From Marinifilum breve (GTDB lineage Bacteria; Bacteroidota; Bacteroidia; Bacteroidales; Marinifilaceae), in contig NZ_QFLI01000002.1 of assembly GCF_003202155.1 (NCBI RefSeq), positions 372,001 through 436,000 on the forward strand: 64,000 bases of DNA. Direction: 5' to 3'. The notes under the pieces were generated by a model that was given only the letters and a program-made list of their open reading frames with translations, did no database searches and was not told where the DNA came from. How positions within the stretch are numbered: the stretch's first letter is position 1; each line of letters starts with the position of its first letter. Both the position numbers and the translations under genes were made by a program. Positions 17,838-25,679 of the stretch are shown here, piece after piece.

Positions 17838-18938
17838 TTAATTAATTTTCCTCAAATTTGAGTTCCCATTGCTATTGAGATGGAATTCCTTTTCCAAAAG
17901 GCGTTTCTTGATTAATTTACCATTTCGTACCTGGTAAATTCTTTCAATAATATCAACTACTTTAAGTCCTTCGAGTACATTTGTTGCTATGGTAGCTTTC
18001 TTCTTTAATTTATCTATTACATTAGCAATAACATGATGATGATTTTGAGCTGATCCTTTATAGGGTCCATAGTCGAAAGGTGGATTTGATGGAAGCAGTT
18101 GCGGCATCTCATAATCCTTGATATCACAATAAACAACCTCATTCATATATTGACCGGATACCTTTACGGTCCCCTTTTCTCCTATAACTGTAATAGAACT
18201 CTCCAGGTTTTTATTAAACACAGCCGTTGAATAATTCAAACAACCTACCCCACCATTAATAAAATCGAAAGTAACCAATCCAGAGTCTTCAAAATCGGTT
18301 AGATTAGAATGATTAAAGTCTTTGAAATTCCCCTGTATATTAATGATATCCCCAAAGAACCAATACATTAAATCTATAAAATGCGAGAATTGTGTGAATA
18401 GTGTTCCACCATCCTTATCGTAGGTACCTCTCCAGCTACCCGGAGTATAATACCTATTGTCACGATTCCAATAACAGTTCATCTGTACAATAAATATCTT
18501 CCCCAGTAAGTTTTGCCGTAAGATATCCTTTAACCAAATTGCCGGAGGTGAATATCGATTTTGTTTTACCACAAAAACATCTCTTGAAACTTCGAGGGAT
18601 TTGAAAACCATTTTCTCCGCATCGGCACGACTTAATGCCAGAGGTTTTTCACAAACAACATGAAAGCCTTTCTCCAAGGCCTGCAATGTCATAGGCGCAT
18701 GGAAACCATTGGGAACACAGATATTTACAACATCCACCTCAGGATGATATTTCAGCATTTCAGAATACTCAAAGTAATGTGGCACTTGCAAATCATCAAT
18801 TCCCAACTCCTCAGGACTCAATATATCACAACAAGCAACAAGATTCGCATCTTTGTTATTTTTAATCATTTCTATGTGTCGTTTTCCAATGTGCCCCATT
18901 CCAACAACAGCAAACAGAATATTTCTTTTCACTTTCAT
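17838..18938 (-). CDS. wbpB: Gfo/Idh/MocA oxidoreductase, WbpB/WlbA-like UDP-GlcNAcA 3-dehydrogenase
   Basis: A 366-residue protein. The N-terminal Rossmann fold has VVGMGHIGKRHIEMI, the family Lys-Pro is in VVCEKPLALS near residues 93-102, and the C-terminal alpha/beta domain includes GGTLFTQFSHFIDLMYWFFGD near 185-205. Homologues oxidise the C3 hydroxyl of UDP-GlcNAcA to a ketone for the WbpE aminotransferase, regenerating NAD with 2-oxoglutarate. The next two genes upstream in the operon are the acetyltransferase and aminotransferase of this route, which makes the specific role likely rather than just the superfamily. Confidence 0.9.
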   Translation of the reverse strand: MKVKRNILFAVVGMGHIGKRHIEMIKNNKDANLVACCDILSPEELGIDDLQVPHYFEYSEMLKYHPEVDVVNICVPNGFHAPMTLQALEKGFHVVCEKPLALSRADAEKMVFKSLEVSRDVFVVKQNRYSPPAIWLKDILRQNLLGKIFIVQMNCYWNRDNRYYTPGSWRGTYDKDGGTLFTQFSHFIDLMYWFFGDIINIQGNFKDFNHSNLTDFEDSGLVTFDFINGGVGCLNYSTAVFNKNLESSITVIGEKGTVKVSGQYMNEVVYCDIKDYEMPQLLPSNPPFDYGPYKGSAQNHHHVIANVIDKLKKKATIATNVLEGLKVVDIIERIYQVRNGKLIKKRLLEKEFHLNSNGNSNLRKIN

Positions 18939-19031
18939 TATTCCAACTTTCCTTTTAACCTGATTACAACTTAAAATATGTCAACACAGAAAGTCATACT
19001 TTAAATGATATCAGCTTAATATGTCCTAACA

Positions 19032-19610
19032 CTATGAAATGCGCATTACCATATCATCCTTCAGTTTGTATATTTGCTTACTTTCCGGACATTCCGCATT
19101 TCCTTCACCATTAAAATTCAGACGATGGCCATATTCACTTACCCATCCAATCTGACGCGAGGGATTTCCAACCACTAAGGCATAATCTTTTACCGGCTTT
19201 GTTACCACTGTGCCGGCACCTATCAATGCATACCTGCCAATTTCATTACCACACAAAATCGTTGCATTTGCTCCTATGCTGGCTCCTTTCTTCACAAGGG
19301 TTTCTATGTATTCCGATTTTCTTACCACAGCTGATCTTGGATTCAGGATATTGGTAAAAACCATAGACGGACCTAAGAAAACATCATCCTCACAAATTAC
19401 TCCAGTATATACTGAAACATTATTCTGAATTTTTACATTATTTCCGAGGGTGACACTATCAGAAACCACAACATTCTGTCCGATATTACATCTGAATCCA
19501 ATACTACATCCAGACATAATATGAGAAAAGTGCCATATTTTGGTTTCATCACCTATGGTACAGCCAGGATCGATAACGGCTGTTTCGTGAGCAAAATACT
19601 TATTCGACAT
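19032..19610 (-). CDS. wbpD: WbpD/WlbB-like UDP-sugar 3-N-acetyltransferase
   Basis: A 192-residue left-handed beta-helix enzyme with a hexapeptide pattern throughout (for example IGDETKIWHFSHIMSGCSIG and IGRYALIGAGTVVTKPVK). The catalytic His is expected in the WHFSHI segment. The family acetylates the 3-amino group of UDP-GlcNAc3NA using acetyl-CoA, giving UDP-2,3-diacetamido-glucuronate. It is a trimer in characterised homologues. The gene is 18 bases downstream of the aminotransferase and 93 bases upstream of the 3-dehydrogenase, the normal order of this pathway block. Confidence 0.92.
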   Translation of the reverse strand: MSNKYFAHETAVIDPGCTIGDETKIWHFSHIMSGCSIGFRCNIGQNVVVSDSVTLGNNVKIQNNVSVYTGVICEDDVFLGPSMVFTNILNPRSAVVRKSEYIETLVKKGASIGANATILCGNEIGRYALIGAGTVVTKPVKDYALVVGNPSRQIGWVSEYGHRLNFNGEGNAECPESKQIYKLKDDMVMRIS

Positions 19611-19628
19611 TTGATTTTAAATCATTGA

Positions 19629-20774
19629 TTATTCCATAATTAACTTCAATTTCTCGATGATAAATTCTTGTTGAGATAAAGTAATTTCAGGATGAATTGG
19701 CAGGGAAAGTACAGAGTGGGTTAAAGCTTCGGAAACAGGAAATTCTCCAATCTCCACATCTAATTTTTTAAAAGCTTTTTGTAGATGTAATGGTAGGGGG
19801 TAGTAAATCATACTGGGAATACCGTATTCTGCCAGTTTAGATTTCACCAGATCGCGCTTGTTAGATGTTGCTTGTGATTTTGTTTGAATCTGAATGGTGT
19901 ATTGATTAAAAACATGATCACTATAAGTGATTCTGGAAGGTATATTAAGCACGGGTATATCTTTCAGGGCATGATCGTATACTTCTGCCGCTTTTCTTCT
20001 GGCATCGGTATAGTAATCGAGATATTTTAATTTTACTCTTAATATAGCAGCCTGAATACTATCCAACCTCGAATTGCAACCTATAATATCATGGTAATAC
20101 TTCTTATTTTGACCATGGTTTGCAATCATCCCAGCTTTGATAGCCAGCTCCTCCTTATTTGTAATTAAAGCTCCACCATCCCCATAACAACCCAGATTCT
20201 TTGAGGGGAAAAAAGATGTGATTCCAAAATCGCCAATGGTTCCGGCATTACAGGTTGTACCATTTGAAAATTTATACTTCGCACCTAATGATTGTGCCGT
20301 GTCCTCGACAACAAAAAGGTTATATTCATTGGCAATTTGCAATATTGTTTCCATTTCAGCACATTGCCCATACAGGTGTACTGGAATGATTGCTTTAGTT
20401 TTATCTGTTATTTTCAGTTTAATCTTTTCAGGGCTAATATTGAAAGTATCAGCCTCAACATCAACAAACACAGGTGTTAATCCTAGAAGGGCAATCACCT
20501 CTGCTGTTGCAACATAAGTAAAATCAGGAACCAAAATTTCATCTCCTGCTTGTAAATCAAGGCTCATTAAGGCAATTTGAATTGCATCGGTTCCATTTGC
20601 ACAGGGAATTACGTAACTGGCATTCAGATATTGTGATAATTCTTTGGTAAAAAGTTTCACTTCAGGGCCATTAATAAATGCTGATGATTCCAATACGGAA
20701 AAAACAGCCCGATCGATCTCTTCCTTAATCTTTACATATTGTGTGTAAAGATCAACCATCTGAATATTATTCAT
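19629..20774 (-). CDS. wbpE: WbpE/WlbC-like PLP-dependent UDP-sugar 3-aminotransferase
   Basis: A 381-residue DegT/DnrJ/EryC1/StrS aminotransferase. PCANGTDAIQIAL near 57-69, VPVHLYGQCAEM near 130-140, VVEDTAQSLGAKY near 155-168 and the PLP-Lys in SFFPSKNLGCYGDGGAL near 188-204 are all present. It transfers an amino group from glutamate to the 3-keto intermediate made by the WbpB homologue. It is the first gene of the polysaccharide operon, with almost 600 bases of non-coding DNA upstream, so the operon promoter and leader should lie there. Confidence 0.92.
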   Translation of the reverse strand: MNNIQMVDLYTQYVKIKEEIDRAVFSVLESSAFINGPEVKLFTKELSQYLNASYVIPCANGTDAIQIALMSLDLQAGDEILVPDFTYVATAEVIALLGLTPVFVDVEADTFNISPEKIKLKITDKTKAIIPVHLYGQCAEMETILQIANEYNLFVVEDTAQSLGAKYKFSNGTTCNAGTIGDFGITSFFPSKNLGCYGDGGALITNKEELAIKAGMIANHGQNKKYYHDIIGCNSRLDSIQAAILRVKLKYLDYYTDARRKAAEVYDHALKDIPVLNIPSRITYSDHVFNQYTIQIQTKSQATSNKRDLVKSKLAEYGIPSMIYYPLPLHLQKAFKKLDVEIGEFPVSEALTHSVLSLPIHPEITLSQQEFIIEKLKLIME

Positions 20775-21316
20775 TGAAAATCTGATTTAACCTTAGTAAT
20801 CATGAATTGCTCCTTCAGACACGACTTCGTCTCCTGAGCCACAAGAATTGATTCTTTACAGCCAGTAATTAATGCATAACACGTACCTTATTTTGCCTAC
20901 ATTTCATTGATTAAATACAATTCGATTTCACTTAATAAAATGACCTCTGCTTTAAGAAAGCAAAGAAAGGATTTAACAATCATAAAGTAATCTGTTTTTA
21001 TTTACCAAAATCAATGAATATGTAATAAATCCTATAAGTAATTATAAACAATGACTATATAAGTTCATAACATATTCAAAAAAAAACAAGAATTGAACAA
21101 GGTAAATTGATTCCAAATAAGAAGACTTTTATAAAAGGATGTATTTACTGGATTAAGTAACAATGTAGTTCCATAAGAAAACTTAAACTTCTCATAATCT
21201 GTAGTTTAATCAAACTTAAACTAATATTTTACAAGCTCTTAACCTATTAATAATATTTAAGCTATTCCATATAGAAAAATTCTTAAAAACACCTATAATT
21301 ACGGATAATACAAAAC
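20775..21316. other. Long leader/intergenic region of the polysaccharide operon
   Basis: About 540 bases with no credible ORF. The last about 250 bases are very AT-rich. A weak imperfect hairpin (TCAG...ACGA/TCGT...CTGA, about 20814-20838) lies in what would be the 5' leader of the minus-strand operon. I saw no exact TAnnTTTG box on the minus strand. A transcriptional leader for an antiterminator is possible but not demonstrated. Confidence 0.35.
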
Positions 21317-21342
21317 AAAAAGGTCACTCCGGGGAGTGGCCT
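21317..21342 (-). terminator. Rho-independent terminator of the beta-helix lipoprotein gene
   Basis: Stem AGGTCACT (21321-21328) with AGTGGCCT (21335-21342), one G-U pair, loop CCGGGG. On the minus strand it ends in a run of Ts. The hairpin also has TTTT on the plus side, so it could work in both directions. Confidence 0.8.
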
Positions 21343-21367
21343 TTTATCTAATAATTTCAATTATTTA

Positions 21368-22555
21368 TTAATTCACCATAAATGCTCCAGCATCCAGGTT
21401 ATTCTCTTCTCTTACATCAAGATTAATGAAATCATCCTTTGGATAAGCGGTAAGACCCACGGCAAAATTATTAGCTTCAGAAGCTGAAGTAATTCTTAGG
21501 TCTCGACCTTCATAGTCAACAAAACCTATATCGCCTGTTGCAGTTAAATTTTTGCTCTCGAATTCCAACTCATGTGAGCTTGAATAGCCAATGTACTTGT
21601 TAGAACCTCCGGCATTAATTAGAATATTTCCATAAACTTCGAACTCTGTATCTGGCAAATCACCTGTTGCCAATGATATTGGAGTATTGGTATTGTCACT
21701 AATTACAGTATTAAAACGAACAATGGCTTTCCCAATTTTTGACTCATTGGCTCCACCCATGATACGGATGTTATTTCTTGGATTGGAGTAAACAACATTG
21801 TTCTCAATTAACAAGGTACCATTGTAACCTGGATGATCAATACTATAACTGATACCATCTTTGTGAGTGTTGTGCACTTTATTTCTAGCAATTGTACCAC
21901 AAGTTCTCACATTAATACCTGATCCTTTTCCTTCTTCAACACCAACATTGTATACGGTGTTTCCTTCAATCAGGAAGTCCATTCCATAAAAATACATTCC
22001 GTGTGAACCATTTTCAGGTACCAATGCCACATCATGAATTCTGTTATTTCGGATAATAGTATTGTAATGAGTTTCTGCACCGTGAATACCATTCGCCTCA
22101 ATATTGTAAATCTCATTGTCTTCAATAATCACATTGTTTGATTCACAGTCGGCCAAAAAGCGAATTGCAGTATACTTTAAATTTCTAAATGTACAGTTCT
22201 GAATTAACACATCATTTACATTCTTAATAATGATTCCATGATCACCGGTATTTTCAAAAGTACAGTTGCGAATGATCAAACCATTATTTTCCTCACCATC
22301 AATAATCATTTGCTCGGTAAAAGTTTGACCTTCAATAATAGGTCGGTCTCCATCACCATTTTCGCCTTCATTATCTCCTTCGTTTCCATTATCTCCTTCG
22401 CCTTCATTATCTTCTTCATCTCCATTATCTCCTTCACCCGGATCAACAACTTCCTCTTCGTGTGTTTCGTCCACCAACTCATCGTCACAGCTGGTGTATC
22501 CTAATAGTAATGTCAATAATAACAATAATGTACTCATGCTATTGATAGTCTTCAT
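21368..22555 (-). CDS. Parallel beta-helix repeat lipoprotein
   Basis: A 395-residue secreted protein. A lipoprotein signal ends in LLGYTSC (Cys about 23). An acidic low-complexity linker of Gly, Asp, Asn and Glu follows (about residues 37-72, units such as EGDNGNEGDNEGENG). After it comes a right-handed parallel beta-helix: successive strands with N-N-x-I-x-N-x-I-x-x ladders from about residue 80 to 330. Such folds are found in polysaccharide lyases, mannuronan epimerases and glycan-binding surface proteins. The Asp/Glu linker probably holds the domain away from the outer membrane. Its gene lies just upstream of the polysaccharide operon on the same strand, which suggests but does not prove action on that glycan. 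Confidence 0.8.
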   Translation of the reverse strand: MKTINSMSTLLLLLTLLLGYTSCDDELVDETHEEEVVDPGEGDNGDEEDNEGEGDNGNEGDNEGENGDGDRPIIEGQTFTEQMIIDGEENNGLIIRNCTFENTGDHGIIIKNVNDVLIQNCTFRNLKYTAIRFLADCESNNVIIEDNEIYNIEANGIHGAETHYNTIIRNNRIHDVALVPENGSHGMYFYGMDFLIEGNTVYNVGVEEGKGSGINVRTCGTIARNKVHNTHKDGISYSIDHPGYNGTLLIENNVVYSNPRNNIRIMGGANESKIGKAIVRFNTVISDNTNTPISLATGDLPDTEFEVYGNILINAGGSNKYIGYSSSHELEFESKNLTATGDIGFVDYEGRDLRITSASEANNFAVGLTAYPKDDFINLDVREENNLDAGAFMVN

Positions 22556-22744
22556 CTTACTAACTTTAAATATACGTTTTTATTAATATTTTTTAAATTT
22601 TAAGGCATAACTTTAGCCTGATTTATCCCAAAGCAATCCCCACATGATCGTTTCCATCTCCCCATTCATATTTGGTTTTAAAGAGTGGGAATAACAATCA
22701 TTCAATTATTTTAAAGCTTCTGTGAATAAATGGAATAATGATTT

Positions 22745-23047
22745 CTATTCATATGGTTTATGCACCACATTATTTAAATAGTTATCATCCGGCTCCAGCA
22801 AATACTTGATCATTCTTTGATCAAAGCCTTTCTTTTGAATTTGGGTTTTGAGGAATTTACTCTCGAAAAGTAGATTGGTTATGGTCCTCTTTAACTTGCT
22901 GTTGGAAGGGTTGTTCTCCTGGAGAACTCTACAAACTGAATTATCAGTGATTTTTAATTCATGTGACATAGATGCAGAGATCAATTTGTCAGTATAGTTA
23001 CTGCAAATTGTTTCATCCAATGTTTTTTTCACAAATAATTTTATCAT
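22745..23047 (-). CDS. Small hypothetical protein (100 residues)
   Basis: Unrecognised. The predicted protein is basic and mostly helical (SVCRVLQENNPSNSKLKRTITNLLFESKFLKTQ in two blocks) with no signal peptide or membrane segment. It lies alone between a palindrome-rich region and the beta-helix lipoprotein gene. The start has a modest purine-rich stretch (GAAAAATAGAG) directly upstream. A real gene is plausible because the frame is clean and not in the shadow of another, but nothing in the sequence indicates a role. Confidence 0.4.
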   Translation of the reverse strand: MIKLFVKKTLDETICSNYTDKLISASMSHELKITDNSVCRVLQENNPSNSKLKRTITNLLFESKFLKTQIQKKGFDQRMIKYLLEPDDNYLNNVVHKPYE

Positions 23048-23369
23048 CTCTATTTTTCACTCATTTTCAACTTCACAAATCATATAGAGAATTCTGTGCC
23101 AAAAAAATATAAACACAGGTGTCATTTCCTTTTCAGTTTTTAACGTGCGTTAAATCTGAATGTTACAAAAGTTTAAGAGTTCTTAATCAGTCTCTATAAA
23201 AATAGACTGATTTTCAGACCTGTAGAAAAGCTCCACGATTCGTGGATGATTTCCTCTCTACATAAACCTCTGTAGTTCAGCGGACAAATATACACCTACA
23301 ATTGATAAGTTGAGAAAAATACGATATGATTTTAATCATACTGCCTCTTGTACAAGAGTGATAGAAATT
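23048..23369. other. Palindrome-rich intergenic region
   Basis: No ORF. It contains four separate perfect palindromes: TTTAACG-TG-CGTTAAA (23139-23154), AATCAGTCT-N10-AGACTGATT (23185-23212, followed by TTTTC on the plus strand), TCCACGA-T-TCGTGGA (23232-23246) and CTCTTGTACAAGAG (23345-23358). The density is unusual for this window and could reflect operators or a structured small RNA. Confidence 0.5.
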
Positions 23370-23401
23370 AAAAACCCGCCTTTCCAACCAGGAAAGACGG
23401 G
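23370..23401 (-). terminator. Rho-independent terminator after the barrel gene
   Basis: Stem CCCGCCTTTCC (23375-23385) with GGAAAGACGGG (23391-23401), one G-U pair. On the minus strand the stem is followed by TTTTTAA. It lies about 100 bases past the stop of the frameshifted barrel gene and would end the efflux operon transcript. Confidence 0.8.
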
Positions 23402-23501
23402 CCTGTCGAGGTTCCCCACTACAAAAACTTCGACTCACCAATTCCAATTTTACAAATCATAGCAGCATCATTTCCGATTCGTAATTTCTATAAACTCATT
23501 A

Positions 23502-24375
23502 TTACAGCCCAATGGAAACACCAAGCTTCATGAACCAGTCATTATCTAAATCAAACTTCATAATTCTATCTTTATCATCCAGAAAATCAAATCGTCTATT
23601 AAAGGTAAATCCAGAACTTAGTTTAAGATTTATCATCTTATAAAGTTTTTGATTTAGCTGCAAACCACCACCCATATTCATGATTCGAACATTATCCATT
23701 TTCTTTTCTTCATTGTATAATGTTTTGCTTAGAGTATAGTTGTCTCCTACCATTGTCAAATTGGTTCCAATCTCTGTATTCTTTCCCACTTTGTATTTGA
23801 TCTGAAATCTTGGGAAACCTAGATTAAATGACCATTTTTCCTTGTATTTCCACATGAAACTAAACATGGGTAAAGGTGCTGGTATTCCTGTTGTCTCTGA
23901 ATACATGGCTCCAATTTGAAGATTCATATTGGGATTTACTTTTTTTATAAATATTAACATCCCCATTAATCGAACATCTTTCCATTGAACTGAAGAAGTT
24001 AAATTCGATGAAATCTTCGGGGAGACCATCCCCATCAGGACCCCAATTGTTTTTTAATTTCCTCATATATCCTACCGAATAGGATATTGTGTGAAAACGC
24101 TCTAACTCGTCTAAATTTACATCAACAAACGGGTAATCGATATTTGTTTGAGCATATTCAAATTTGCTTATCAACAAACTTCCCTCTTTCTTTAAGCTTA
24201 AAGGCATGGCAAACCTGATACTATACTTATCAAACCTTACACTATTGGCTGAATTGTCACTTCCAAGTCTGACAAAATCAACACCCGCCAATTCTTTTTC
24301 CATTTGTGCATGTACTGATGAGGAAATAAGAAGAGTAAAAAGAAGTATAACGATTTTCTTTTGCTTTCGATCCAT
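23502..24375 (-). pseudogene. Outer-membrane barrel-like protein gene interrupted by a frameshift
   Basis: Two overlapping frames together make one secreted barrel protein of about 290 residues. The first part (from ATG 24375) has a signal peptide (MDRKQKKIVILLFTLLISSS then VHAQ) and aromatic beta-strands up to KLKNNWG. The second part continues in another frame with LMGMVSPKISSNLTSS and further barrel strands, and ends in a typical Leu terminal strand (FMKLGVSIGL). Removing one base in the run TTGGGGTCCTG (24038-24047, minus strand) joins them as WGLMGMV or WVLMGMV. It resembles DUF6268-type outer-membrane proteins, at low certainty. It could be a true pseudogene, a phase-variable homopolymer or a sequencing error. 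It lies 26 bases after the TolC gene. Confidence 0.7.
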
Positions 24376-24401
24376 ATATTTCTCTTGGATTAAATCCTAT
24401 T

Positions 24402-25655
24402 CTATTGCTCTAGCAACACACCACTAACTATTTTAATATTTAATTCTGACAGCTTTGCATTATAACCCGCAGCTGCCTTATTATTTTTAGCTTCTACTAA
24501 ATTCAGCTGCGCCTCGCGAAAGCTTGTTGATGTTACTTGCCCCAAGTGATAATATTCCTTAGTCTGTTCAAAATTTAAACTTGCTGCATTCAATGCATCT
24601 TCTTCCAAAGCCAAAACTTTAAGATTATATTGGTAATCAGCATAGGCATTTATCAAGTCTTTTTCCAACTTCAATTTTTTATCCTGTAACTCAAATTCAG
24701 TAATTTGCTTTTGAATTTTAGCATTCGCAATCTCCGTCTTTTTTCTCTTTCCATCGAAAATGTTGAAACTCAAAGTCAATCCCCCGGTTAATTGGGTATG
24801 CGAATTTGTTCCCATTATTTCATTTTCATAATACGAGTATGAGGATTTTAAGCTTAGTGATGGCAATTGCCCGGACTTTGCCTTTTTTACAGCAATTTCA
24901 TCTTCACGCAATTCACTAGTTTTTAGCAGATATTCCGCATTTTCTTCCAAGGTTTTACGCTTCAATTTCATCATGTTAAATTCTTGAAAATTAGAATTTT
25001 CTTTTATCAACTGCATTTTGCTTTCTGCACTTCGCCCCAATAAAACATTCATCTCTCTAATTGCTTCCTCATAGCTTTGCTGAGACTTCAAGTACACACT
25101 ACTATCACGGTTAAAATCCACCTTTGCGTTCAAAACTTCCAGTTTATTAATATTTCCGAATTCATATTTGGATTCGCTTCGTAGCAATCGTTCTTTAGAT
25201 ATCTGTAAATTTTCAGAGGCCACATCCAATTCATCATAGGCTTTACTTAATTGATAGAAACCAGAAATTACATTTGCAATTGTATTCTCAATGTTAAAGC
25301 GTGCTGTCAATTCCCCTTGTTGCTTTCGCAGATTCAAAATTTGATAAGTGTGTCTTGCTCCCAAACCATTAAATAAGGTATATGAGAAATTCAAAGCTCC
25401 CGATGAGTAGATCTCATCTTCATTGTGTTCCGAGTAATTTACTCCCCCACTTGCATTTAATGAAGGCAGTAAGCCGGCATTACCTTTTGTAGCATTATTC
25501 TTGGCAATTTCAGAACCATTTTTAGCCACCTTTATATCGTAATTATTACTTAAAGCAATTTGTATAGCAGACTCAAGCGTCAATGCTTCCTGAGCATTAA
25601 GTAGTGAAACTCTGCCTAATACTATTAATGCGATAAATATGAATTGTTTATACAT
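24402..25655 (-). CDS. TolC-family outer-membrane efflux protein
   Basis: A 417-residue protein with a signal peptide (MYKQFIFIALIVLGRVSLLNA, cut before QEALTL). It has the duplicated OEP layout of TolC: long helical stretches with a tendency to coil (NVISGFYQLSKAYDELDVASENLQ and its counterpart in the second half) and strand pairs GGVNYSE and LTGGLTLSFNIF. It would form the outer-membrane duct for the RND permease and adaptor encoded upstream in the same operon; the gap to the permease gene is 24 bases. It lacks a lipoprotein cysteine, unlike the NodT-type partner of the second pump. Confidence 0.9.
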   Translation of the reverse strand: MYKQFIFIALIVLGRVSLLNAQEALTLESAIQIALSNNYDIKVAKNGSEIAKNNATKGNAGLLPSLNASGGVNYSEHNEDEIYSSGALNFSYTLFNGLGARHTYQILNLRKQQGELTARFNIENTIANVISGFYQLSKAYDELDVASENLQISKERLLRSESKYEFGNINKLEVLNAKVDFNRDSSVYLKSQQSYEEAIREMNVLLGRSAESKMQLIKENSNFQEFNMMKLKRKTLEENAEYLLKTSELREDEIAVKKAKSGQLPSLSLKSSYSYYENEIMGTNSHTQLTGGLTLSFNIFDGKRKKTEIANAKIQKQITEFELQDKKLKLEKDLINAYADYQYNLKVLALEEDALNAASLNFEQTKEYYHLGQVTSTSFREAQLNLVEAKNNKAAAGYNAKLSELNIKIVSGVLLEQ

Positions 25656-25679
25656 CTTTTTTGTTTTTTTGATATTCTA

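Noticed and set aside
20814-20838. Leader hairpin or JUMPstart-like element before the polysaccharide operon
   Set aside because: The stem is short and broken by internal loops, and no known leader consensus is present. Mentioned only in the intergenic note.
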